64,000 nt of DNA from the NCBI GenBank assembly GCA_905479105.1, contig CAJQLE010000005.1, positions 124,001 through 188,000 of the forward strand. The letters are read 5' to 3'. The notes under the pieces are model-generated. The model worked only from the letters and a program-made list of their open reading frames with translations, ran no database searches and had not been told where the DNA came from. Of the stretch, positions 27,001-34,378 are shown one piece after another. This DNA is from an uncultured Flavobacteriales bacterium (lineage in GTDB: Bacteria > Bacteroidota > Bacteroidia > Flavobacteriales_G > Salibacteraceae). A program made the position numbers and the translations under genes. Position 1 is the stretch's first letter; the number at the start of each line of letters is the position of its first letter.

Positions 27001-27154
27001 ACTTGTTTTCGGTAAATATTACAGCACTAAGCAAGTGAATGTCTTAGTCTTATGGTTAATGTCTATTGCATTGGCTATAAGCCTTTATTTCGATGGATTG
27101 AAAAGACTTCTGAATGTTTTCTCTGAAGTAAAAATCTTCAATAAAAAGAAATAG
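24086..27154 (+). CDS. ABCG-like half-transporter with TerB-like N-terminal domain
   Basis: 1022 residues, much longer than a usual 600-residue ABCG half-transporter. Residues 1-145 are a helical TerB-like domain (MMQLFAIIADIDELNNKSRI). Residues 155-250 are a beta-rich, possibly FHA-like segment. The nucleotide-binding domain has Walker A GASGSGKST (283-291), signature ISGGQRKR (389-396) and Walker B VLFVDEPTSGL (409-419). After a CARCGNVNPEQIF stretch (about 493-505) come ABC-2-type membrane helices (about 590-770), then a 200-residue soluble insert, and a last helix near 985-1005. NBD-before-TMD order is White/ABCG style. Substrate unknown; probably a homodimeric exporter or envelope-lipid transporter. 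Confidence 0.85.
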   Translation: MSEKLLKAMMQLFAIIADIDELNNKSRIVVEHFLKQRLALDQVEIYLGHYDKYLETHHKVSTKKEGKRKKTSLNSVKVLKICTQINGELEQRQKIFVLLRLVEYINTDKTPTDQELEFVDTVSDVFNIPSEELSDIKKFVTCSETSVEDSEKLLIINSQEELASRTKNKHIKHDTLSGSLLILSVESVNMYALKFFGDDELLLNGQIIDPERVYILTQGSSIRSSKVSPIYYSDIISRFLSDKSVSKIIFTADEITYRFKGGTIGLHPLSFSEESGKLIGIMGASGSGKSTLLNILNGNYTPYSGAVTINGNDIHHSRGDVSGMIGYISQDDLLIEELTVYQNLFLNAKLCFDGLSDEAIRERVDKTLISLGLYEIKDIEVGNPMNKKISGGQRKRLNCGLELIREPSVLFVDEPTSGLSSRDSENIMDLLKELALKGKLIFVVIHQPSSEIFKMFDKLMITDTGGYPIYFGNPLDAIVYFKSEVQAINQSESECARCGNVNPEQIFNIIEAKVVDEYGNLTEKRKTSPKEWNEVFNRKFDEELNKENPDLPEVEFKTPNVFNQFKVFVTRDVLSKITNKQYLAINLLEAPLLGFILSYFLRYIMIGEQDSGEYVFYENDNLIVYMFMAIIVALFLGLTVSAEEIFKDQKIRKRESFLSLSKGSYLISKIVIMFLLSGIQMFMFILLGNLILGIDGVLWDYWLILFSTACFANMLGLNISASFNSAVTIYIIIPFLIIPQILFSGVLVKFEKLNPVITSQSIVPLIGEVMASRWAFEALAVNQFVENDYEKLFYDYDQQMSDANFKKNFWIPEMKAKVGKFKEYLRNKESADIQDLTSDFKTVRGEVSKENKFNDAITFDELDQFTLGGINQELLEDFSTYLTTLNKLYVRQWNNNSDEKDRVIREHQKTDEEKTAFNNLRNNFENESLSDLVTNKNEFNQITEYDGELIQRADPVFNIPDGFRSHFYAPKKLVFGKYYSTKQVNVLVLWLMSIALAISLYFDGLKRLLNVFSEVKIFNKKK

Positions 27155-27234
27155 TGATATATATCATTATGGTCTTTTAACGCATATTTTCCAAGGCATA
27201 GTCGTTATCTTCATTGTATCAAAAATCAAGAATC

Positions 27235-27537
27235 ATGAAATGGGACATTCAAACAGTCGGATTCAACGCTAAGGAAGAGTTGATGGACACAACCAAGGAA
27301 CAAGTAATGAGCCTTGAAAAGTATTATAATCCAATTATTGGAGCAGAGGTTTACTTACGTCTAGAATATGACGAGCATAAGGAGAATAAGAAGGTTGAGC
27401 TCAAACTAAATATTCCAGGAGAGGATGTTTTCGCAGAGCATCAATCTGACACATTCGAACATTCTTTACACGAAACAATAGATAAAGTAAAACGTCAATT
27501 ACTTAAGAAAAAAGAGCTTGAAAGAGCTCACCGATGA
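27235..27537 (+). CDS. Ribosome hibernation-promoting factor, short form
   Basis: 100 residues from ATG 27235 (MKWDIQTVGFNAKEELMDTT); an upstream in-frame TTG would add seven residues not seen in the family. The beta-alpha-beta-beta-beta-alpha RaiA/HPF fold is visible with DVFAEHQSDTFEHSLHETIDKVKRQLLKKK, where the basic last helix contacts 16S rRNA. Short HPF favours 100S ribosome dimers in stationary phase together with other factors. A shared terminator separates it from convergent fabI. Confidence 0.88.
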   Translation: MKWDIQTVGFNAKEELMDTTKEQVMSLEKYYNPIIGAEVYLRLEYDEHKENKKVELKLNIPGEDVFAEHQSDTFEHSLHETIDKVKRQLLKKKELERAHR

Positions 27538-27540
27538 AAC

Positions 27541-27570
27541 AAAAAAGCCTCGAAATCGAGGCTTTTTTTT
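27541..27570. terminator. Bidirectional terminator between hpf and fabI
   Basis: GCCTCG (27547-27552) with CGAGGC (27557-27562), loop AAAT, A-run on one side and T-run on the other. It can end transcripts from both convergent genes. Confidence 0.85.
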
Positions 27571-27588
27571 ATGCTTTATATTTTGATA

Positions 27589-28392
27589 TTAACTCCATTT
27601 ATCGATCACTTTTGAGGAGATGCCCGTTGTAGAATATCCTCCATCATGGAATAAGTTTTGCATCGTGACATATCGTGTAAGATCACTGAACATTGCAACA
27701 CAGTAATCAGCGCAAGAATCAGCATCAGCATTTCCAAGAGGCGACATATCATCCGCAAAATCAAAGAACTTATCGAAACCAGAAATTCCACTTCCAGCAG
27801 CAGTTACTGTTGGTGATTGAGATATAGTGTTTACTCTCACTTTATTCTTCACACCGAAGTGATAGCCAAAACTACGAGCAATAGATTCTAAAACGGCTTT
27901 GGCATCAGCCATATCACCGTAAAAAGGATAAGCCTCTTGAGCCGCAATGTATGACAAAGCCAAAATTGACCCCCAATCGTTCATTGCATCTTTATTATAA
28001 GCTGTTTGAAGCACCTTATGAAATGAAAGACCAGAAATATCCAATGTTTTTAGAAACCAATCATGATTCAAATCTGTGTAAGACTTATCCTTTCGAACAT
28101 TCGGAGACATTCCAATTGAATGCAATACAAAATCAAGCTTTCCAAAACGCTCAGTAGCTGCATCGAATAACTTACCTAAGTCCTCCATGCTTGTCGCATC
28201 AGCAGGAATCACTGTAGTTCCACATTTCTCAGCCAATTCGTTAATTTTACCCATACGCATAGCAACGGGTGCATTGCTCAAAATAAATTCGCCACCTTGT
28301 TCGTGTACTTTTTCTGCGACTTTCCAAGCAATTGAACGCTCATCAAGTGCACCGAAAATTATTCCCTTTTTGTTTTGCAGTAAATTGCTCAT
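27589..28392 (-). CDS. fabI: Enoyl-[acyl-carrier-protein] reductase (NADH)
   Basis: 267 residues, SDR fold. The N-terminal dinucleotide site reads GIIFGALDERSIAWKVAE, characteristic of FabI rather than classical SDRs. The FabI-specific catalytic pair is Y158-x6-K165 (FYGDMADAK), and the substrate-loop stretch VNTISQSPTVTAAGSGISGFDKF is typical of the Bacteroidota/chlamydial branch. It completes each elongation round of fatty acid synthesis. It is the expected target type for triclosan-like inhibitors. Single gene, 51 bases from recN. Confidence 0.96.
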   Translation of the reverse strand: MSNLLQNKKGIIFGALDERSIAWKVAEKVHEQGGEFILSNAPVAMRMGKINELAEKCGTTVIPADATSMEDLGKLFDAATERFGKLDFVLHSIGMSPNVRKDKSYTDLNHDWFLKTLDISGLSFHKVLQTAYNKDAMNDWGSILALSYIAAQEAYPFYGDMADAKAVLESIARSFGYHFGVKNKVRVNTISQSPTVTAAGSGISGFDKFFDFADDMSPLGNADADSCADYCVAMFSDLTRYVTMQNLFHDGGYSTTGISSKVIDKWS

Positions 28393-28443
28393 ATCTCTAT
28401 TCCCAAATTAGTTAGTACGTAAAAATAGTATTGTTCCTGAAAG

Positions 28444-30102
28444 TTAGTTTTCGTGAAGTAAATTTCTTGCACTTTCCAATGCAGCATCGGTCAACTTATG
28501 ACCAGAAAACATCGCTGCAATTTCCTTTACTCGCTCATCATCAGAGAGTTGTTCAAGGCGAGAGACCACTTCTTCTTTTTCTTCGAATTTTTGAATCTTA
28601 AAGTGGTTTTTTCCTTTGGCTGCCACACCAGGCAAATGCGTTATAGCCAAAATCTGAGTTGAGCCACTTATTTCTTTCATAAGAGCACCAATTTGCTTCG
28701 CAACCTCTCCACTTACTCCAGTATCTATTTCGTCAAAGATTAATGTTGGTGTTTGGTCATTTGCGGCTAAAATGCTCTTCAAAGCAAGCATAAGTCTACT
28801 TACTTCTCCACCTGATGCGCTCTCACGCAACGGCACTAGATTCGAGCTTCCGTTTGCATCAAATAAAATATCTATGGCATCTTTACCCGTGGTAGATAAG
28901 TTACCTGTGGATTCTAAGCGGATTTGCACTGTGGCCTTCCCCATTCCCAATTGTCTAACTTTTTGAATTAATCCTTTTTCAAAAGACTCGACAACTGAAT
29001 ATCTACGCTTTGAAAGAATCAATCCTTTCTCTTCAGCATCGATAAGTGCAGTTTTTAGTTTAGTCTCCAAATCTTCTAGCTCTGTATCGTAAGATGCAAT
29101 TCCATCTAGCTTAATTCTATACTCTTCCCTGATTTCAATTAATTCAACTGCAGTAGTTACGTTATGCTTATGCATCAGTTTTTGATATTGATCCAAACGC
29201 TCTCGCACTGCTTCTAATCGACTCGGGTTCCATTCAACTGACTGCTGCACACGATTGCAATCAGACAAAATATCCTCGATTTCAATCATTGATGAACTCA
29301 AACGCTCATGCAACTCAGCCAGCTTGGAGCTAAACGACCCAACGCTTCTCAATTCGGCTATTGCGAGCCGAATGGCGCTCAATGCACTTTCCTGATCACC
29401 ATCAATAGAAGCTTGTACAGCCGTCAAGGACCTTTGTATCTCTTCAGCATGCTCCAACTCCCCTAGCTCATTGATCAAACCATCAAATTCATCTTCATTT
29501 AAATTAACCGTGTTCAGCTCTTCATACTGAAAAGAAAAATAATCTTCGTCTTTCCGAACTTGAACAGCTGCCTCTTTCAATTGATTCAACTGTTTTTCAA
29601 TTGAACGCATTGAAGAATAAGCTTTTAAGTAGTCTTCCAGTAAAGTTTTATTCTGAGCGAATGCATCCAACTGTTTAAGCTGATAATTCGGTGTTTGCAA
29701 TGAAATATTCTCCTGTTGACCATGCAGGTCCACTAAGAACACAGAAATCTCTTTCAATTGCGAAATGCTAACAGGAGAATCATTAATAAAACCTCGACTT
29801 CTGCCTGACCTCGTGATTTCTCTTCTCAGAATTAAATCACTCAAAAGATCCAATCCGTTTTGTCTAAGAAACATATCTACCGCTTCACTCTCATAATTAA
29901 ATGAAGCTTCTATAGCACATTTTTCTTCCCCCTTTCTAATGCTATTAAAATTAGCCCTGCTACCCAGCACGAGGCCTAAAGCTTCCAATAATATTGACTT
30001 TCCGGCACCTGTTTCACCTGTAATCACAGTGAAGCCCTGATCAAACTCAACTTCGGTTCGAGCGATCAACGCATAATTTATTATTTGAAGGTGCTTAAGC
30101 AT
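28444..30102 (-). CDS. recN: DNA repair protein RecN (SMC-like ATPase)
   Basis: 552 residues from ATG 30102 (MLKHLQIINYALI), matching the family N-terminus; 24 further in-frame upstream codons look non-coding. Walker A is GETGAGKS (29-36) followed by the RecN RGFINDSPVS region. Long coiled coils occupy about residues 150-350, the ABC signature region is ESASGGEVSRLMLALKSIL, and Walker B is TLIFDEIDTGVSG. It acts in double-strand break repair by holding DNA ends. No LexA-type operator was recognised upstream. Confidence 0.95.
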   Translation of the reverse strand: MLKHLQIINYALIARTEVEFDQGFTVITGETGAGKSILLEALGLVLGSRANFNSIRKGEEKCAIEASFNYESEAVDMFLRQNGLDLLSDLILRREITRSGRSRGFINDSPVSISQLKEISVFLVDLHGQQENISLQTPNYQLKQLDAFAQNKTLLEDYLKAYSSMRSIEKQLNQLKEAAVQVRKDEDYFSFQYEELNTVNLNEDEFDGLINELGELEHAEEIQRSLTAVQASIDGDQESALSAIRLAIAELRSVGSFSSKLAELHERLSSSMIEIEDILSDCNRVQQSVEWNPSRLEAVRERLDQYQKLMHKHNVTTAVELIEIREEYRIKLDGIASYDTELEDLETKLKTALIDAEEKGLILSKRRYSVVESFEKGLIQKVRQLGMGKATVQIRLESTGNLSTTGKDAIDILFDANGSSNLVPLRESASGGEVSRLMLALKSILAANDQTPTLIFDEIDTGVSGEVAKQIGALMKEISGSTQILAITHLPGVAAKGKNHFKIQKFEEKEEVVSRLEQLSDDERVKEIAAMFSGHKLTDAALESARNLLHEN

Positions 30103-30270
30103 ATTGTGTTTTACGAATAGTCCAAAACTAAAACCATTGCTCTGAAATGCGCATAAATTATTATGTTTTTGCAAACAGTTTATCAGTCCGCTTCACTTTT
30201 ACTTTCCGGCCTATTCAGCGCGGCCACTAGAAATTATTTGTGCTTAAGAAACGGATTAAAGTTTGGCTTA

Positions 30271-30873
30271 CTAGATGGCCCCAGCCTCAATCAAGTATAT
30301 AATATTTTCAATCTCAGCATCTTCTCCAAGCGGATCGTACCTACTCTTTAGATCTTGACCAAACATTTTTGAGAATCCTTGCCAAAAAAAAGCAGTAAAG
30401 CTTCCTCTGAATTCTTGAACAATTTCGAACGATGAATTGCCAGTTTCTCGATCAATAAGCTTAACCAAGATGCGGCCTTGGGTGGTTGTCATGTTTCGGA
30501 TATCATCGTCAAACTCTGCCTTCAATTCTTTTTCGATAAGCCTAAAGTATTTTTTGCGCTCTCTTTTTGTTTCTACTGAATCTAATTGGACTTGATATTT
30601 ATCCAATAGCTGCCCTGCGAGCTTCGCATATGGATACACCTTTTTGACATTTCGTTTCAACCGCTCCCATTTGCGCCTTTCAAAATCACTCTTAAAAGGC
30701 TTCGATTCAACAATGGTAACATAAGGCAAATAGCGCATTGGAAAAGTATCACCATCGATGACCTCCGCCATCATAACAAAGCCTTTAGATCCGACACCTT
30801 GGGCGTGAACATCTTCTGTATGCAATAAAAATTGCATACTTAATAACAATATAATAACGAGTCTGGAGACCAT
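30271..30873 (-). CDS. DUF4294 family secreted protein
   Basis: 200 residues with a signal peptide (SRLVIILLLSMQFLLHTEDVHAQ). The family block 'RYLPYVTIVESKPFKSDFERRKWERLKRNVKKVYPYAKLA' and C-terminal 'FWQGFSKMFGQDLKSRYDPLGEDAEIENIIYLIE' are characteristic of DUF4294, a Bacteroidota family of unknown role. It follows the biotin carboxylase gene after 54 bases on the same strand and is probably the last gene of that operon. The 168 bases between it and recN contain no gene. Confidence 0.82.
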   Translation of the reverse strand: MVSRLVIILLLSMQFLLHTEDVHAQGVGSKGFVMMAEVIDGDTFPMRYLPYVTIVESKPFKSDFERRKWERLKRNVKKVYPYAKLAGQLLDKYQVQLDSVETKRERKKYFRLIEKELKAEFDDDIRNMTTTQGRILVKLIDRETGNSSFEIVQEFRGSFTAFFWQGFSKMFGQDLKSRYDPLGEDAEIENIIYLIEAGAI

Positions 30874-30927
30874 TAGTGAAGTCGATATTCAAAGGTCATA
30901 CCAAAGTACGATGCTCCGTGATTCAAT

Positions 30928-32412
30928 TTACCTTCTATTGATTTTCCACTTAGAAGTAATAGGCTTCTGCTGGACATTACTAGATTCACTGTTCGAAGCA
31001 GATGAAAGCGCGATAGATCCAATAAACGCAGCAAGTGCCACTTCATTGGCAATTTGAGGTTCATCAAGGTACTCTGGCTTAAAGTGATCCTTCACAAAAT
31101 GAGTGTCAAAATTTCCCGAAACAAACGCCTCGTGATTAATAGCAAATCGACAAAACTCCAGTGTAGTAGCCACGCCCGAAATTTCATACTCATCTATTGC
31201 TCTGGTCATTCTTTGAATAGCGGTTATTCGATCTTCCGCGTATGTAACCAGTTTAGCTATCATTGGATCATAGTAAATTGGAATATTCATTCCTTCTTCA
31301 AAACCATCATCCACTCGAACACCAGGACCTTGAGGTCTTCTATAAGTCTGCAATTTCCCAATATCAGGTAAGAAATTATTCCTTGGATCTTCTGCATATA
31401 CTCTTACTTCGAGGGCATGACCGCGTATCTTAAGGTCTTCTTGTGTGAAAGCAAGCTTTTCTCCGCGAGCCACTAATATTTGCTGCTTCACTAGATCAAT
31501 ACCCGTAATCATCTCAGTAACCGGATGCTCAACCTGAAGTCGAGTATTCATTTCAAGGAAAAAGAAGTCCATTTTATCATCGACCAAAAACTCAACAGTG
31601 CCGGCACCTTTGTAGTTGCAGCCTTTAGCCAGACTTACAGCGCACTCACCCATTTTTTTGCGCATTTCGGGCGTCAATACTGAAGCGGGAGCTTCCTCAA
31701 TAACTTTTTGATGTCTGCGCTGAATACTGCAATCTCGGTCAAAGAGGTAAACGCAATTACCGTGCTTATCAGCCAATATTTGAACTTCAATATGGCGCGG
31801 TGAAGTAACATATCGCTCAATAAAGACACTTGGATCACCAAACGCAGATTTAGCCTCACTCATTGCTAAATGCAACTCCTCATCTATAGATTCCTCGTTA
31901 TAAACTGCGCGCATTCCTTTACCACCTCCTCCAGCTGAAGCCTTTATAAGCAAAGGGAAACCGACCTCTCTAGCTACTACTTTTGCTTCTTCCAGGCTGT
32001 TAACAGCTCCTTCAGAACCTGGAACTAGAGGTACATTTTGTTTAAGTGCTGTTTCTTTTGCGGACAGCTTATCCCCCATCACTTCCATAGAATGCGCTGA
32101 AGGCCCAATCAATTCGATACCTTCTTGCTCTAACCTTCTCGCAAAAGCTGCATTCTCAGATAGAAATCCATAACCTGGATGAACTCCATCAGCACCTGAT
32201 TTTCTAGCTACATCAATAATCTTGTCGATTACCAGATAAGACTGTGATGAGGCCGGAGGTCCAATACAGTATGCCTCATCTGCAAAACGCACAAATAATG
32301 CGTTACGATCCGCCTCTGAGAAAACTGCCACAGTTTTGATGTTCATCTCTCGACATGTGCGCATGATTCGCAATGCTATTTCTCCTCTATTTGCTACTAA
32401 AATCTTTTTCAT
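30928..32412 (-). CDS. accC: Biotin carboxylase subunit of an acyl-CoA carboxylase
   Basis: 494 residues: an N-terminal Rossmann-like preATP-grasp domain (KKILVANRGEIALRIMRTCRE), an ATP-grasp core with ASAGGGGKGMRAV and EMNTRLQVEHPVTEMITGIDL, and a C-terminal biotin carboxylase domain. It extends about 45 residues past the E. coli length with a low-complexity Ser-rich tail. No BCCP domain is fused and accB is not adjacent, so it could serve acetyl- or propionyl-CoA carboxylase; acetyl-CoA is most common. Its ATG overlaps the stop of an outer-membrane-type protein by four bases, an unusual genomic partner. Confidence 0.93.
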   Translation of the reverse strand: MKKILVANRGEIALRIMRTCREMNIKTVAVFSEADRNALFVRFADEAYCIGPPASSQSYLVIDKIIDVARKSGADGVHPGYGFLSENAAFARRLEQEGIELIGPSAHSMEVMGDKLSAKETALKQNVPLVPGSEGAVNSLEEAKVVAREVGFPLLIKASAGGGGKGMRAVYNEESIDEELHLAMSEAKSAFGDPSVFIERYVTSPRHIEVQILADKHGNCVYLFDRDCSIQRRHQKVIEEAPASVLTPEMRKKMGECAVSLAKGCNYKGAGTVEFLVDDKMDFFFLEMNTRLQVEHPVTEMITGIDLVKQQILVARGEKLAFTQEDLKIRGHALEVRVYAEDPRNNFLPDIGKLQTYRRPQGPGVRVDDGFEEGMNIPIYYDPMIAKLVTYAEDRITAIQRMTRAIDEYEISGVATTLEFCRFAINHEAFVSGNFDTHFVKDHFKPEYLDEPQIANEVALAAFIGSIALSSASNSESSNVQQKPITSKWKINRR

Positions 32413-33209
32413 CTCCCTAATCTGAATGATATACTAAAACGGTTGTATGTGTTGGTATAGACAGTTCTTTCATTTCCTAAAGCTGTGTAGTAAAGAGCCC
32501 TAGTCGGGTTGATTCCAATAGTGTAATAAAAAACAACCCTACCTGCATGAACTCCCAGTCTTCCAACAACTGAAGTCCAATTTAAAAATCCTTTATAATC
32601 ACTCCTTTGGTACTCATCAATGAAATTCATGGCCAAGGGGGCGCTAATATAATTAACCCCTCCTGAGAATGTTAATCCAAGAGCATTAATATTTTCAATT
32701 GTTGATCCTTGAAAGAAGTTAAATGAAATCAGCGCCCCAAATTCAGCGTTCATCAAGCCTAAATTGGACGATCTTTCCTTAGAGAATACACCAGTACTAA
32801 TATCATTTGGCGTAACTTCTTCAGAAGAATAGCTCACGCCATCTGGAGTAGTAAGATCTACAACCGAAAAACCACCAGTAAGGGGTAAGTCAAGAGAAAG
32901 CGAAAAGCTAGAACCAGCCTCAATCAATCTGAATTTTGGCTCATAGGTCAGAGCAAAAACTCCAAAAACATTATTGTAAACCGGCTGAGGATATGAAACA
33001 CCAGAAGAAACCAAATTATACTCAGCAACTATTGGTGATCGAGCAAAGTGGGAAATAAATGAAAATCCTATTTCTTGACGAAATGACGATTTGAAATTAT
33101 TGAAATCAATGGAGTAGACCGATTTTTGAGGATTATTTTCTTGAGCCAACAGAGATACCTGAGGGGTGCATAATAGTATTGCAAAGACAAGTCTGATTCT
33201 CAACTCCAT
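32409..33209 (-). CDS. Probable outer-membrane beta-barrel protein of unknown function
   Basis: 266 residues, signal peptide ending VSLLAQ. The mature chain consists of alternating amphipathic strands with aromatic ends, for example FSFISHFAR, FGVFALTYEP, FSLSLDLPL, GVNYISAPLAMNF, GRVVFYYTIGI, and ends with RFSISFRLGR, a terminal strand suited to BAM assembly. It overlaps accC by four bases and abuts the preceding lipoprotein gene (TAATG). A small outer membrane barrel, partner of the co-transcribed lipoprotein and protease, is the likeliest reading; function unknown. Confidence 0.6.
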   Translation of the reverse strand: MELRIRLVFAILLCTPQVSLLAQENNPQKSVYSIDFNNFKSSFRQEIGFSFISHFARSPIVAEYNLVSSGVSYPQPVYNNVFGVFALTYEPKFRLIEAGSSFSLSLDLPLTGGFSVVDLTTPDGVSYSSEEVTPNDISTGVFSKERSSNLGLMNAEFGALISFNFFQGSTIENINALGLTFSGGVNYISAPLAMNFIDEYQRSDYKGFLNWTSVVGRLGVHAGRVVFYYTIGINPTRALYYTALGNERTVYTNTYNRFSISFRLGR

Positions 33210-34378
33210 TACAAGTAATAATCTAACAATTCATTTATATAGCTACTAATAGTGCGCGTTTGAAGGTCATAAACAAACAACCCATTGCGTGTTCCAATAT
33301 AAACAGTATTGTCCATGACATCAAGGTCTTGAATTGAACTACTGTTGTTCAATATTGAATTAGGCTCAAGACTTAATACGTCACAAGAGCCAGAGGAGAC
33401 ATCATAACTCAGTAGGTAACCCAATGAATTACTAGAAAAACTGGGTAAATACATTCTAGCCACTTCCTCTTTCTGATCAATCATTCTAGCCACACCTTGG
33501 GTTTGTTCAGGATAATCACATGCGTTTTCCAAAGCGATAGACTGCACTTCATTTTCATTGATCTGGGTTACAATCAGATTTTGAATTGGCGAGTTAATAT
33601 CAGGCACTTTATCAAAACCATATGAAGCTCCAGTAGAGCTTATGTATGGCGAGTAAATGGTTTCATATGAAAACCCAGATCCGGCTTTACCAAGAAGAGT
33701 GAATTCGGTATTCGTCTGAGAAATAATACTCACCACAAATTGCGGATTTGTGAGGATAAGAAGTTCTCCAGATGGCATGAAAATGCTATTCGGATCAGTT
33801 TGAAAATCACTTTTCACGATCATTTCAGTTTGAAACTCTTGCCATGTATTGTTTTGATTTCCAATGAACCTGTATATTCCAATGTAGAGGTCAGTGGTAA
33901 ATCCACTCGAGGAACCAGCCCAAATTTCTTTGTAAAACCCAATTCGATACAATTCGCCATCATTAGACAATGTGTAATCGAAATAACTTGAAGTGGAAAT
34001 ATTAAACTGAGTTTGATCTTCGTGGACAGTCAAACTTTTTGACCTATCTAAGTTCATAAAAACAGAGTCTTGGATAACCCAAAAAGTCTCTGTCGCAGAA
34101 GAGTACAGAACCTCTGACTCTTCCCAATTTATCAAATTCAACTCTGGAAATAAGTCAGCATCGTAAATCACTTGATCTTTTTTATCAGCAAAGAGAAGAA
34201 GCACGCCTTCATCTGTGGCTATCAAGGCGGCACTTTCTTGATCAAAGCATTCTACTTTTCTCACAAATGATTGAACCAAATCTGGAAGTTCAAAAAGAGT
34301 TAATGTAACTTCTTTCACACATGACGTCAAAAGGACGGAAGATAAAACACCAAGCAATATGTTCTTTAGACTATTCAT
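33209..34378 (-). CDS. Lipoprotein with propeller-like repeats
   Basis: 389 residues. Lipobox LLTSC places the lipidated cysteine at residue 20 (NSLKNILLGVLSSVLLTSC). The mature protein is beta-rich with repeated 'GVLLLFADKKD', 'FWVIQDSVFMNL', 'VYIGTRNGLFVYDLQTRTIS' segments, suggestive of a beta-propeller. Three cysteines occur late (ALENACDYPEQ, SGSCDVLS). It overlaps the protease gene by eight bases and shares one base with the next start. No catalytic motif; a binding or sensing role near the protease is inference. Confidence 0.6.
   Translation of the reverse strand: MNSLKNILLGVLSSVLLTSCVKEVTLTLFELPDLVQSFVRKVECFDQESAALIATDEGVLLLFADKKDQVIYDADLFPELNLINWEESEVLYSSATETFWVIQDSVFMNLDRSKSLTVHEDQTQFNISTSSYFDYTLSNDGELYRIGFYKEIWAGSSSGFTTDLYIGIYRFIGNQNNTWQEFQTEMIVKSDFQTDPNSIFMPSGELLILTNPQFVVSIISQTNTEFTLLGKAGSGFSYETIYSPYISSTGASYGFDKVPDINSPIQNLIVTQINENEVQSIALENACDYPEQTQGVARMIDQKEEVARMYLPSFSSNSLGYLLSYDVSSGSCDVLSLEPNSILNNSSSIQDLDVMDNTVYIGTRNGLFVYDLQTRTISSYINELLDYYL

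Noticed and set aside
30163-30351. Plus-strand open frame between recN and the DUF4294 gene
   Set aside because: It runs antisense into the conserved end of the DUF4294 gene, and its composition and lack of family features look like chance.
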